This document shows, piece by piece, positions 7,236 through 15,837 of a stretch of 54,735 bases of DNA (position 1 is the first letter of the stretch; every line of letters starts with the position of its first letter). The notes beneath the pieces are model-generated. The model was not told where the DNA came from and did not search any database. It saw nothing but the letters and a program-made list of their open reading frames with translations. This DNA comes from an uncultured Mailhella sp. (GTDB lineage Bacteria > Desulfobacterota > Desulfovibrionia > Desulfovibrionales > Desulfovibrionaceae), in contig CALUUX010000079.1 of NCBI GenBank assembly GCA_944324085.1, positions 1 to 54,735 of the forward strand, in the 5' to 3' direction. The position numbers and the translations under genes are program-made.

Positions 7236-8585
7236 ATGCCGAAAATACGGGAAGTCTATGTCTGCCGATCCTGCGGAGCCCAAAGCGCGCAGTGGCAGGG
7301 GCAATGCCCGAAGTGCCGGGAGTGGAACACTCTTGAACTTACCCGCATTGCCCAGACTCCCTCGGCTCGCTCTCACGCCGCCAGACACGCCTCCGCGACG
7401 CGTATCCAACCTCTGGCCAGCGTGGCGTGCAGCGACCATTCCGCCTTCGGAACCGGCCTTGACGCGCTGGATCGCATCCTTGGACGCGGCTTTGTCCCTG
7501 GCGCAGCCATTCTTGTAGGCGGAGAACCGGGCATAGGAAAATCCACGCTTCTTCTCCAGCTGGCCGGAGCCGTGGCCCGAGAAGACAAAATCATCCTCTA
7601 TGCCAGCGGGGAAGAATCGCTTCCCCAGATCAGAAGCCGGGCGGAACGCCTCGACGTGCTGCACGACAATCTGCTGGCCGTGGCCACAAGTCGCGTGGAA
7701 GAGCTCTTTCCCGTTCTCGACGAGCCGGAGAACGCTCCCGCCCTCATGATCGTGGACTCGGTGCAGACGCTCGCCTCCGATAACGCCGAAGGACTTCCCG
7801 GCAACGTCAGTCAGGTGCGCACCGTGGCCACGGAACTTGTGGAACGATGCCGTCGGGCCGGAACCACGCTGGTTCTGGTGGGACACGTCACGAAAGACGG
7901 AACGCTCGCCGGCCCGAGACTGCTGGAACATCTGGTGGATACCGTCATTTCTCTGGAGGGCGACCGCCGGGAAATGTTCCGTATGCTCAGGGTGCTGAAA
8001 AACCGCTTCGGCCCCAATCAGGAGCTTCTCATTTTCCGCATGGTCCGCAAGGGCCTCGAACTGGTGGAAGACCCTTCCACGTTCTTTCTCGGCGCGCGCG
8101 ACACATCTCTGAGCGGCACGGCCGTAGTCATGGCCGTGGACGGGCAGCGGCCTTTTGCCGTGGAAATACAGGCTCTCGCGACCAAGAGTTATCTTTCCAT
8201 CCCACGCAGGACGGGTCTCGGATTCGACGTCAACCGTTTGCATCTGTTGCTGGCCGTTCTGGAAAAAAGACTGCACCTCAACTTCGGCCAGGCGGACATC
8301 TATGCCAAAGTGGGCGGAGGCATGCGCCTTCAGGAACCCGGTCTGGACCTCGCTTTGGTGGCGGCTCTCCTCTCTTCCTTCTATGACATTCCGCTGCCGG
8401 AACGGTGCGTACTTTGGGGAGAAGTGGACCTCAATGGCCAGGTTCGACCCGTTTCCGGTCAGGACATACGCATGAAGCAAGCCTTACGTCTCGGCTATTC
8501 TCCCATCATTTGCCCGGAGAATCCCAAAAGCCGGGGCATCGCCACCGTTGCCGATCTTCAGCGCATCCTTTTTCGCAAAGGATGA
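7236..8585 (+). CDS. radA: DNA repair protein RadA
   Basis: 449-residue RecA-like ATPase that promotes branch migration in recombinational repair. The domain order is complete: a four-cysteine zinc finger (C10, C13, C24, C27), a RecA core with Walker A GGEPGIGKST and Walker B-like PALMIVDSVQT, the RadA-specific KNRFGP motif, and a C-terminal Lon-protease-like domain (SLSGTAVVMAVDGQRPFAVE onward). Length is normal for the family. The ribosome-binding site is weak (GAG about 10 bases before ATG). It follows rpiB by 16 bases. Confidence 0.96.
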   Translation: MPKIREVYVCRSCGAQSAQWQGQCPKCREWNTLELTRIAQTPSARSHAARHASATRIQPLASVACSDHSAFGTGLDALDRILGRGFVPGAAILVGGEPGIGKSTLLLQLAGAVAREDKIILYASGEESLPQIRSRAERLDVLHDNLLAVATSRVEELFPVLDEPENAPALMIVDSVQTLASDNAEGLPGNVSQVRTVATELVERCRRAGTTLVLVGHVTKDGTLAGPRLLEHLVDTVISLEGDRREMFRMLRVLKNRFGPNQELLIFRMVRKGLELVEDPSTFFLGARDTSLSGTAVVMAVDGQRPFAVEIQALATKSYLSIPRRTGLGFDVNRLHLLLAVLEKRLHLNFGQADIYAKVGGGMRLQEPGLDLALVAALLSSFYDIPLPERCVLWGEVDLNGQVRPVSGQDIRMKQALRLGYSPIICPENPKSRGIATVADLQRILFRKG

Positions 8586-8758
8586 CGCTCGACCTTTTTA
8601 CGTTTTCCTGTCAAGGCGATGACGAATTTTATCGGTCTTCGCCCTCCGACGTTCCAACGCCGCAATCTTTTTCGACTCCCTCCAACGTCGTCATCGCATG
8701 CGATGCGAAACGCGTCCGTTCGCCTCAAATAAATTCACTAAACGCTAAGGAATCAAAA

Positions 8759-8784
8759 AGCCGCCGGAAGTCCGTCCGACGGCT
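8759..8784. terminator. Bidirectional terminator between radA and prmA
   Basis: The stem AGCCG(CCGGA) / (TCCG..)CGGCT at 8759-8784 is flanked by five A on the left and four T on the right. It sits between the convergent ends of radA (plus) and prmA (minus) and can serve both, with the longer T run on the prmA side. Confidence 0.7.
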
Positions 8785-8807
8785 TTTCGCTCGCATGACA
8801 TGAAAAG

Positions 8808-9716
8808 TTATGCGTCCTGCACGCGCGGCCAATACAAGCATACCCAGTCATCGGCTTCCGGATTTTCCTGGCTGGCGGAACGCGTGGGATCGCTGGCTGG
8901 GGAAGGCATGCGCAGTTCTCCGGCCGTCCCCATGGATGCATAGGCTTCCACCATGCCCGGAACCTGAACGGACAGAAAACCGGACAGAATCAGACAACCG
9001 CCTGGCTTCACCAGCGGCATGAGCGAAGGTGCCATTTCTTTCAGCGGGCCGGCAAGAATGTTGGCGATAACCGCGTCAAACCTCTGACCTTGCACCAGTT
9101 CTACGCTTCCTTCCTGAATCTCGAACTCTCCTCCCACCCCGTTCATCTCACAATTTTCCCGGGCGTTGCTGATGGAAAGGGGATCAATGTCGGCGCCGAA
9201 TCCGGAAAGCCCGAACTTGACGCACCCTATGCCGAGAATTCCCGTGCCCGTGCCCATGTCGAGAAAACGCTGTCCAGCTTTCAGCACGCCGGCGCTATGA
9301 AGAACGCTCATGGCTTCAAGACACATGGTCGTGGTGGGATGATGCCCCGTGCCAAAGGCGGATTTCGGCTCAATAATGATGGGAAGGCGTCCTTCCGTCG
9401 GCGTGTCCTTCATCCAGGGCGGCAAAATGAGAAAGTCTCCGGCCTTCACAGGAGTGAAATAACTGCGCCATCCGGCAAGCCAGTCTTTATCGGGAATAAT
9501 CTCCCCGCGCATGGTCGCGCCAGGCAGCATGGCCGATATCGCGCGTTCCACGGTTTCGCGCTCTTCCTCGCTCTCCGATGTGACGCGCAACAGCATGTCA
9601 CCGGTCGGCAATGACTCCTCTTCCCAGCCCGACGCGGCGTTCTGAGCGACCAACGCTTCGGCAAGGGGAAAATCTTCTTCTCGAACAACGATATCCAGAC
9701 GATACAACTGCGGCAT
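8808..9716 (-). CDS. prmA: Ribosomal protein L11 methyltransferase
   Basis: 302-residue class I SAM methyltransferase. PrmA trimethylates lysines and the N-terminus of L11. The SAM-binding motif I is FLDMGTGTGILGIG, preceded by 'IIIEPKSAFGTGHHPTTTMCLE', which is diagnostic of PrmA. Motif IV is VIANILAGPL. The N-terminal domain (VVREEDFPLAEALVAQNAASGWEEE) is the L11-binding part. I chose ATG at 9716 because AGGAG lies just upstream; an ATG at 9749 is in frame but has no such site. Transcribed opposite to its neighbours. Confidence 0.94.
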   Translation of the reverse strand: MPQLYRLDIVVREEDFPLAEALVAQNAASGWEEESLPTGDMLLRVTSESEEERETVERAISAMLPGATMRGEIIPDKDWLAGWRSYFTPVKAGDFLILPPWMKDTPTEGRLPIIIEPKSAFGTGHHPTTTMCLEAMSVLHSAGVLKAGQRFLDMGTGTGILGIGCVKFGLSGFGADIDPLSISNARENCEMNGVGGEFEIQEGSVELVQGQRFDAVIANILAGPLKEMAPSLMPLVKPGGCLILSGFLSVQVPGMVEAYASMGTAGELRMPSPASDPTRSASQENPEADDWVCLYWPRVQDA

Positions 9717-9887
9717 ATTGAAACTCCTGCCGTTTTTGTTTGCTGACACGCGGCGAGTCCCGCCTTCCGGGATGTATCACCGGAGCCGACGCTTGCCAAG
9801 GAAGACTTGACAGCCGTCCCTCTTCTGCCGCACATTCGGCACGTCGCGCCCTTTCTCGGGCTCTATTTTATTATATCGGAAACAATC

Positions 9888-10490
9888 ATGGATCTCAACG
9901 GACTCATCGTCGGCCTCGGCAATCCTGGGGCCCAGTACAGAGGCACTCGTCATAATATCGGCTTCATGGCCGTGCAAACCCTCCTGGAAGAAACGGAACG
10001 GGGTAACGGTCGCGCTCCGGAACAGATTTCCGGTTCCCGATTCAACGCGCTGCTCTGGCGCATTCAAATACCCGGTGGCGGAACATGGCTCGTCGCCGAG
10101 CCGCAGACCTTCATGAATCTGAGCGGCGACGCCGTTCAGCCTCTCATGGCATGGTACAAGCTCAAGCCGGAGCAGCTTCTTGTGGTGCACGACGAACTCG
10201 ATCTGGAACCGGGACGGCTGAAACTGAAAAAGGGCGGCAGCGCGGCCGGACATAACGGCATCAAGTCCATCCAGCAACGCCTGGGCACGCCGGAGTTCTA
10301 CCGTTTGCGCGTGGGCATCGGCAAACCGGAACAGCGCGAACAGGTCATTTCCTGGGTGCTTGGACGATTTTTCGATCAGGAACGAGAAATCATGGAAAAG
10401 ACGTTTCCTCACATCGTGGACTCCATCATCCGTTTTGCGGTCGACGGTCCGGAACGAGCCATCAACGTCGTCAATACCCGCAAAAAATAG
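9888..10490 (+). CDS. pth: Peptidyl-tRNA hydrolase
   Basis: 200-residue Pth, which recycles peptidyl-tRNA released from stalled ribosomes. The N-terminus MDLNGLIVGLGNPGAQYRGT and the catalytic-histidine segment RHNIGFMA are diagnostic. Further conserved blocks are EPQTFMNLSG, VVHDELDLEPG and GGSAAGHNGIKSI. ATG at 9888 is preceded only by a weak GGAAA. An upstream TTG at 9807 is in frame but would add an unrelated leader. In Desulfovibrio relatives pth neighbours rho, as here. Confidence 0.95.
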   Translation: MDLNGLIVGLGNPGAQYRGTRHNIGFMAVQTLLEETERGNGRAPEQISGSRFNALLWRIQIPGGGTWLVAEPQTFMNLSGDAVQPLMAWYKLKPEQLLVVHDELDLEPGRLKLKKGGSAAGHNGIKSIQQRLGTPEFYRLRVGIGKPEQREQVISWVLGRFFDQEREIMEKTFPHIVDSIIRFAVDGPERAINVVNTRKK

Positions 10491-10508
10491 CTCTGACCCG
10501 TTCAGGGC

Positions 10509-10537
10509 TTGCCAATGGCGGAAAAAATATCTATAGT
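10509..10537 (+). promoter_or_regulatory. Promoter of rho
   Basis: TTGCCA (10509-10514) and TATAGT (10532-10537) are separated by 17 bases, a good sigma-70 match. It lies about 110 bases before the rho start codon. Confidence 0.6.
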
Positions 10538-10647
10538 TCTTCTGCCGGTCGGCTTTCTTCGGCTGGTCTCCCTCTCTTCTTCTCTTTTGTCTTCGTGTTT
10601 TCCGACACGACATTTCCTTACATTCTCCTTTTCCCGGTGGTATCTCT
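10538..10647 (+). promoter_or_regulatory. Pyrimidine-rich leader of rho (possible autoregulatory rut site)
   Basis: Between the promoter and the rho start the transcript would be strongly C/T-rich and poor in G, with runs such as CTCCCTCTCTTCTTCTC near 10570. Rho binds unstructured C-rich RNA, and in E. coli rho is autoregulated by Rho-dependent attenuation in its leader. A similar role here is an inference from composition. Confidence 0.4.
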
Positions 10648-11973
10648 ATGCCCATACGGAAACGTAAAGCTCCTGTTGAGCCCGAAACTGTAGAATCTGC
10701 CCCTCTCCTCGACGAAAGCGTCCTGAACCTTACAGAGCTCAAGACCCGCAAAATGCAGGATCTGATGGATCTGGCGGAAAAATATCAGCTTGAGAACGCC
10801 AGCTCCATGCGCAAGCAGGAACTCATTTTTGCGCTTCTGCAGGCCTGCGCCTCCCAGAACGGCGTCATTCACAGTGACGGCGTGCTGGAAATACTGCCCG
10901 ACGGTTACGGCTTTCTCCGTTCTCCGCTGTGCAGTTACATGCCCGGCCCTGACGACGTCTATGTCTCTCCTTCCCAGATTCGCCGCTATCACCTGCGCAA
11001 AGGCGACTGCGTTTCCGGTCAGATACGTCCGCCTAAAGAAGGCGAACGTTACTTCGCGCTGGTTCGCGTCAACGAGATAGGTTTTGAACCGCCGGAAAAC
11101 GCTCGTCATCTGGTTCTTTTCGATAATCTCACGCCCGTATATCCCGATCAGCAGTTCTGCATGGAGACAGACTCCAAAAACATGTCGTCGCGCATCATCG
11201 ACCTCATGTCTCCCATCGGTCGCGGGCAACGCGCGCTCATCGTGGCCCCCCCGAGAACCGGCAAAACCATACTGCTGCAGACTATAGCCAACGCCATCAA
11301 CGCCAATTATCCCGATGTGTACCTTATCATTCTTCTCGTGGACGAGCGTCCGGAAGAAGTGACGGATATGGAACGCACGGTGAAAAACGCGGAAGTCGTG
11401 AGCTCTACATTCGACGAACCGCCGCAGCGTCACGTTCAGGTATGCGAAATGGTGCTGGAAAAAGCCAAACGTCTCGTGGAGCGCAAACGCGACGTGGTCA
11501 TTCTTCTCGACTCCATCACCAGACTGGGCCGCGCCTACAATACCGTCACTCCCTCCAGCGGACGCGTTCTTTCCGGCGGCCTGGACGCCAACGCGCTTCA
11601 GCGGCCCAAACGATTCTTCGGCGCGGCCCGCAACATTGAAGGCGGCGGCTCCCTCACCATCATAGCCACCGCGCTCATCGACACCGGCTCCCGCATGGAC
11701 GAAGTCATTTTTGAAGAATTCAAGGGCACCGGAAACTGCGAAATCTATCTTGACCGCCACCTCTCCGATAAACGAGTCTTCCCCGCCATCGACATCAACC
11801 GTACCGGCACCCGCAAGGAAGACCTGCTGTTGGGCGAGGACGTGCTCAACCGAGTGTGGATTCTGCGCAAAATTCTCGCCCCCATGTCCCCCATCGACAG
11901 CATGGAATTCCTGCTGGACAAAATGAAAGGCACCAAAAGCAACAAGGACTTTCTCAACAGCATGGGACGCTGA
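10648..11973 (+). CDS. rho: Transcription termination factor Rho
   Basis: 441-residue hexameric RNA/DNA helicase that ends transcription. The N-terminal helix domain ([19 protein letters not shown]) is followed by the cold-shock-like RNA-binding domain with [14 protein letters not shown] and the '[19 protein letters not shown]' block. The ATPase core has Walker A APPRTGKT, Walker [12 protein letters not shown], the Q-loop [12 protein letters not shown] and the R-loop segment. It ends DFLNSMGR, a normal Rho C-terminus, with no large insertion. A weak GGTGG precedes ATG. Confidence 0.97.
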   Translation: MPIRKRKAPVEPETVESAPLLDESVLNLTELKTRKMQDLMDLAEKYQLENASSMRKQELIFALLQACASQNGVIHSDGVLEILPDGYGFLRSPLCSYMPGPDDVYVSPSQIRRYHLRKGDCVSGQIRPPKEGERYFALVRVNEIGFEPPENARHLVLFDNLTPVYPDQQFCMETDSKNMSSRIIDLMSPIGRGQRALIVAPPRTGKTILLQTIANAINANYPDVYLIILLVDERPEEVTDMERTVKNAEVVSSTFDEPPQRHVQVCEMVLEKAKRLVERKRDVVILLDSITRLGRAYNTVTPSSGRVLSGGLDANALQRPKRFFGAARNIEGGGSLTIIATALIDTGSRMDEVIFEEFKGTGNCEIYLDRHLSDKRVFPAIDINRTGTRKEDLLLGEDVLNRVWILRKILAPMSPIDSMEFLLDKMKGTKSNKDFLNSMGR

Positions 11974-12000
11974 CGCGCTTCTATCCTCGCACAAAAGCCG

Positions 12001-12029
12001 TTGACAATCTGCCTTTTGCGGTGCATAGT
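12001..12029 (+). promoter_or_regulatory. Promoter of tRNA-Arg
   Basis: A perfect TTGACA at 12001 and CATAGT at 12024 are 17 bases apart. The -10 ends 27 bases before the tRNA. Strong sigma-70 match. Confidence 0.7.
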
Positions 12030-12056
12030 CCCTTTCGCATCGGGGATTTTTCCCTT

Positions 12057-12133
12057 GCGTCCGTGGCTCAGCTGGATAGAGCGACAGCCTCCGGAGCTGT
12101 AGGTCGCGCGTTCGACTCGCGCCGGGCGCACCA
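12057..12133 (+). tRNA. tRNA-Arg (anticodon CCG)
   Basis: 77-nt cloverleaf. The acceptor stem is GCGTCCG / CGGGCGC (one T-G pair), with discriminator A and encoded CCA. The D stem is GCTC/GAGC, the anticodon stem ACAGC/GCTGT with loop CTCCGGA giving CCG, and the T arm GCGCG-TTCGACT-CGCGC. Confidence 0.97.
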
Positions 12134-12143
12134 TGAAACATCA

Positions 12144-12172
12144 GGGATACCGACATCCGGTATCCCTTTTTT
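12144..12172 (+). terminator. Intrinsic terminator of tRNA-Arg
   Basis: A 9-bp perfect stem GGGATACCG / CGGTATCCC with a 5-base loop is followed by six T. It starts 10 bases after the tRNA. Confidence 0.93.
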
Positions 12173-12206
12173 CGTATCTTTCCGCCGCACAGACAAGAGA
12201 GGCCTT

Positions 12207-12854
12207 ATGCACGTTCTGCGACTTCTCCTCCTGTTCTCCGCCTTCCTGATCGCCGGCTGCGGGTCCTACTATAACGTTTCCGTCGACTCTTTGAGAGACG
12301 CCCAGCAGCCTGCGGGCACGATATACGTCGTCCAGCCCGGCAATGACGGAGTCTCCCAAAGCGATCTTCTTTTCCGGGAAGTGCTCCGTCAGATCACCCC
12401 CTCTTTCCAGGCACGAGGATACTCCATTGTCGACGACATAAAAAAGGCTGACAACGTGACCGTGGTCAGCTATTGGATGGAGGAACCTCGCGTGCACATA
12501 GCCACAGACACCATCACGCGCTCCTACCCCGTGATGGTTGGACGGGGCAGGCATCAACGCATTGAATATGTCTATGTCGACGAGCCCGTCGTGACGAGCA
12601 CGACCGTCTACACAGCCAACCTTCTTCTTGAAGCTTATTCCCTCACAGCCGACAAACAACGGGATCGACAAATATGGAGAACCGCCCTGCGATGCTCCAG
12701 CGGCACCGAGGACTTCCACACGCTGCTCTTCAGTATGGTTCAGGTCCTGCCAAGCGTTTTGAGCACGCAAAGCAACGGCCTCAAACGCTATGAAGTCTTT
12801 CTTGGCAATGACGGAGAAATTGAGGTTTCGGATCAATCTGAAGGGTGGCTCTGA
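12207..12854 (+). CDS. Small lipoprotein, DUF4136-like
   Basis: 215-residue lipoprotein. The signal peptide MHVLRLLLLFSAFLIAGC ends in a lipobox with the acceptor cysteine at residue 18. The body has the pattern of DUF4136/DUF4823-like outer-membrane lipoproteins: YYNVSVDSLRD after the anchor, an alpha/beta segment with GYSIVDDIKKADNVTVVSYW, and a strand-rich middle (VYVDEPVVTSTTVYTANLLLEAY). ATG at 12207 has GAGAGG upstream; the open frame continues back through tRNA-Arg but that cannot be coding. Family members have no firm function. It lies alone between the tRNA-Arg terminator and modB, with a 232-base gap after it. Confidence 0.85.
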   Translation: MHVLRLLLLFSAFLIAGCGSYYNVSVDSLRDAQQPAGTIYVVQPGNDGVSQSDLLFREVLRQITPSFQARGYSIVDDIKKADNVTVVSYWMEEPRVHIATDTITRSYPVMVGRGRHQRIEYVYVDEPVVTSTTVYTANLLLEAYSLTADKQRDRQIWRTALRCSSGTEDFHTLLFSMVQVLPSVLSTQSNGLKRYEVFLGNDGEIEVSDQSEGWL

Positions 12855-13034
12855 AATCTGCCTGAAAACTCCGACTTTCGTCGATGTTTGCCGCTCTGAA
12901 CTCAACGCTCCCTCGCTTTCCGAAACAGAACTGCTCCCCTTACGCTTTTCTGAATTCGCCGCTTTTTCTTCCCCCCGCGCACCCATACCGCTTTCGCGCC
13001 GACAATAACTTGTTCTGCCAACAACATTGCGCAC

Positions 13035-13063
13035 TTGCCCAGCTCGCCCATTCCTGATATTTT
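13035..13063 (+). promoter_or_regulatory. Candidate promoter of modBC
   Basis: TTGCCC (13035) and TATTTT (13058) are 17 bases apart and end 23 bases before the modB start. The match is moderate. The remainder of the 12855-13086 gap shows no gene or clear ModE-type palindrome. Confidence 0.35.
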
Positions 13064-13086
13064 GAAATGGAAAGGAGCGTGAGCCC

Positions 13087-13767
13087 ATGGAATTTTCTCT
13101 CTTCGGGCAACAGTTTTCTCTGTTTCCCATCATTCTCTCTCTGAAGGTCGCAGGGCTCTCCACCCTTGCCTCCCTGATTCTTGGAACTTTTGTTGCCAGA
13201 CTCTTGGCCAGGCGACGCTCCGTATGCGCGGCGGTCATTGACTCCCTGTGTACGCTCCCCATGGTTCTGCCGCCGACGGTGCTTGGCTATTATCTGATCC
13301 TGCTGCTCGGCCAGAAAGGTCTCTTCGGCCCCGCGCTGAAGCAATTAGGGTTTCAGTTCATGTTTTCCTGGCAGGGGGCCGTGGTAGCCGCCACGGTCGT
13401 TGTTTTTCCCCTTATTTATAAATCTGCCAAAACGGCGTTGGAACAAGTGGACGCCAACGTGGAAAAAGCCGCCAGAACGCTTGGGGCCTCTGAAATCGCC
13501 GTCTTTTTTTCCATCAGCCTGCCGCTCGCCGCTCGCGGCATTCTGTCCGGCGCCATGCTTGCTTTTGCCAGAGGCATGGGGGAATTCGGCGCTACGCTCA
13601 TGCTGGCGGGCAACATTCCCAACAAAACCCAGACGCTCGCGCTTGCCATCTACGACGCCTTCCAAGCCGGCAACGACGCCCTCGCCGCATGCCTTGTTAT
13701 TCTGACTTCCGGCATCTGCGCCGCCATACTCATAACCGCTGATTATCTGCTGGGAGGTTCCCGGTGA
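13087..13767 (+). CDS. modB: Molybdate ABC transporter permease ModB
   Basis: 226-residue inner-membrane permease with about five hydrophobic helices. The EAA loop is present (VEKAARTLGASEIAVFFSISLPLAARGILSGAML), followed by the highly ModB-specific 'FARGMGEFGATLMLAGNIPNKTQTLALAIYDAFQAG'-type segment. Forms the translocation pore for molybdate (or tungstate). AAGGAG lies 9 bases before ATG. The stop overlaps the modC GTG start (GTGA). Confidence 0.95.
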   Translation: MEFSLFGQQFSLFPIILSLKVAGLSTLASLILGTFVARLLARRRSVCAAVIDSLCTLPMVLPPTVLGYYLILLLGQKGLFGPALKQLGFQFMFSWQGAVVAATVVVFPLIYKSAKTALEQVDANVEKAARTLGASEIAVFFSISLPLAARGILSGAMLAFARGMGEFGATLMLAGNIPNKTQTLALAIYDAFQAGNDALAACLVILTSGICAAILITADYLLGGSR

Positions 13768-14582
13768 TTGATCTGTCCGTTCAAACCACGCTCAGGGGAA
13801 AGCATGGAGCCTTTTCTCTTGACATTCACCTTCAAAGTTCCGCCAATCGCCTGGTGCTGTTCGGCCCCTCCGGCTCGGGAAAAACGCTGAGTCTGCAAAT
13901 GATAGCCGGTCTGGTACATCCTAAAACCGGACATATCGTCATGGACGATACCATTTTTTTCGATTCGGCGCAGGGAATAAATCTGCCGACGCGCAAGAGA
14001 CGCGTCGGCTACGTCTTTCAAGACTACGCGCTGTTCCCGCACATGACGGTATGGCAGAATCTCGCCTTTGCCCTCCGTCAGCAGGAAAAACGCCTCCCTC
14101 TTCTTGGAAACGCCTTTCGCGCCATCGTTCCGAGCCGCCTCAACGACGAGCAGCAGGACTCAATACGATACATTCTTGAGCTGCTGGAAATTTCCCATCT
14201 TGCGGAGCGCAGGCCCGCCCAGATATCCGGCGGCCAGAAACAACGCGTGGCTCTGGCCAGAGCCCTGCTCATTTCTCCGCGCCTGCTCCTTCTCGATGAA
14301 CCGTTCGCCGCTCTGGATCCGCTTCTGAGGATACGGATGCGTAAAGAAATCGACAGCATTCTTCAGGACTGCGGCGTCCCCCTCGTTATGATAACGCACG
14401 ATCCTGAAGACGTGGATGCCTTTGCGGAAGATCTTGCCGTCTATGCCAACGGACAAATCCTCGCCATGGAACGCGGCTTTCAAAGCCGTTCTCTGTTCGC
14501 GCAGGATTCTCTTTCCTATCTGTCCGATATTCTCAGCAAAGGCGGCCAGGCCGACAGGCCCTTTGGCTTCGACGACGTGTAA
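13764..14582 (+). CDS. modC: Molybdate ABC transporter ATP-binding protein ModC
   Basis: 272-residue ABC ATPase: Walker [10 protein letters not shown]-loop [13 protein letters not shown], signature [15 protein letters not shown], Walker [13 protein letters not shown] and H-loop ITHD. It drives molybdate uptake with ModB. The protein ends shortly after the ABC domain and lacks the C-terminal TOBE/Mop domain (about 70-80 residues) of E. coli ModC, so it probably has no molybdate-sensing regulatory domain. The GTG start overlaps modB by four bases. Confidence 0.92.
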   Translation: MIDLSVQTTLRGKHGAFSLDIHLQSSANRLVLFGPSGSGKTLSLQMIAGLVHPKTGHIVMDDTIFFDSAQGINLPTRKRRVGYVFQDYALFPHMTVWQNLAFALRQQEKRLPLLGNAFRAIVPSRLNDEQQDSIRYILELLEISHLAERRPAQISGGQKQRVALARALLISPRLLLLDEPFAALDPLLRIRMRKEIDSILQDCGVPLVMITHDPEDVDAFAEDLAVYANGQILAMERGFQSRSLFAQDSLSYLSDILSKGGQADRPFGFDDV

Positions 14583-14604
14583 CTCCCTTCTTCAGACGCC
14601 AGAC

Positions 14605-14632
14605 AGCCGCTCCATCGAAAGACAGAGCGGCT
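14605..14632. terminator. Hairpin between convergent modC and modA
   Basis: 8-bp perfect stem AGCCGCTC / GAGCGGCT with a 12-base loop, 23 bases after modC. No T run follows on either strand, so it may be a weak terminator or a 3'-end stabiliser. Confidence 0.4.
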
Positions 14633-14723
14633 GAACGGCGTTATCGTTATTACTCAGGTTCAAGGCAGAATCCAGCGTTTCCGAAGAACAATGCCGGTTT
14701 CTGCGCGTCGTAAAACTCGCCCC

Positions 14724-15470
14724 CTACTTCACAGGACTGAATCCATGATCCGCAAGAATGCTAAGGCCGCGCGGCGAAAGCACAAAGTCTACAAAACGCT
14801 TCGCCGCTTCCTGGCTGGCGCTGTCCTTGGTGACGGCGATGGGATAGCAGACGGGTTTGTGGCCGGTCATGGCGGTCACGATACGCACGTCCTTCCCACC
14901 GGCGAGAGCGTCGGTGCGGTACACAAATCCGGCGTCAGCCTCTCCACGCTGAATATAGCTCAATACCTGCCGCACATTGTTGCCGAAGACAAATTTACTC
15001 CGAAGGTTCTCCCACATTCCGGCGCTTGTGAGAGCCTCGCGCGCATACCGACCGGCGGGAACGCTTTCGGGCGTGCCTATGGCGATGTGCTTCACGTCAG
15101 CGCCGGCAAGAGCCTCCGGGCCAGCCAGCGAGCCTGAGGCCGGCGTAATAAGCACCAGATCGTTCAGCGCGAAATTCTTGCGCGTGGCGGGGTCAATCAG
15201 GGACTTCTTTTGCGCCGAATCCATGGTTTCCTGATCCGCGGAAGCGAACACGTCCACCGGAGCCCCCTGCTCCATCTGACGAAGCAGATTATTCGAGGAC
15301 GCAAAGTTCAGGTTAACCTTCACCCCCGTTTCCTTGGTGAACTCCTGGGAAATCTGTGTAAAGGATTCCGACAGACTCGCTGCGGCGGAAACCGTCAGCT
15401 CGGCGGCAAAAGCCCCTGTGGCGATCAAGCCGAAAGCCAAAGCAAACGCGGCGGCGGCAAGTTTTTTCAT
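14724..15470 (-). CDS. modA: Molybdate-binding periplasmic protein ModA
   Basis: 248-residue type-2 periplasmic binding protein. The signal peptide MKKLAAAAFALAFGLIATG is followed by the mature start AELTVSAAASLSESF, the classic ModA N-terminus with serines that bind molybdate. The strand 'VKVNLNFASSNNLLRQMEQGAPVDVFASAD' and the late 'GEADAGFVYRTDA' block are also diagnostic. A strong GAGGAGG precedes ATG. It is transcribed towards modBC from its own promoter, an unusual split arrangement. Confidence 0.95.
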   Translation of the reverse strand: MKKLAAAAFALAFGLIATGAFAAELTVSAAASLSESFTQISQEFTKETGVKVNLNFASSNNLLRQMEQGAPVDVFASADQETMDSAQKKSLIDPATRKNFALNDLVLITPASGSLAGPEALAGADVKHIAIGTPESVPAGRYAREALTSAGMWENLRSKFVFGNNVRQVLSYIQRGEADAGFVYRTDALAGGKDVRIVTAMTGHKPVCYPIAVTKDSASQEAAKRFVDFVLSPRGLSILADHGFSPVK

Positions 15471-15500
15471 GAGAACCTCCTCATTTCAATATTTGCCTAT

Positions 15501-15528
15501 AACATACAAGACTAATTTATTTTTTCAA
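15501..15528 (-). promoter_or_regulatory. Candidate promoter of modA
   Basis: On the minus strand TTGAAA (15528-15523) and TATGTT (15506-15501) are 16 bases apart. The start codon follows 31 bases later. The rest of the gap to 15837 is AT-rich; I see no gene and no convincing ModE palindrome in it. Confidence 0.45.
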
Positions 15529-15837
15529 TCATTCGAGTGAAAATTCTTAAAAAAATAAAAAACTTGCGATATCAACATGTTATTTTGTCACTCCAAAAAA
15601 ATCTTTCTTGCGCCATGTTTCCGCCTCGTCTCCATTTCTCCCCGTATGGTTACGTGATTCATCTCTGGTAATTCAGCGCAATAGCCTGCGCGGCACATCT
15701 CAATACGGCATGATATCTCTTTACAGGCAATATATGGTCGGAGTCTTTCTTTTTTGGTACTTAGTATACGGAAAAGACAATCAGAGTTTCGCCCCTTTCT
15801 GCGCTGAGACGCTTTCTGTTCGAACAAGGAACCCCTC

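Noticed and set aside
11856..12206. Extended N-terminus of the DUF4136-like lipoprotein
   Set aside because: It would run through rho's end, tRNA-Arg and its terminator; the lipoprotein signal begins at 12207.
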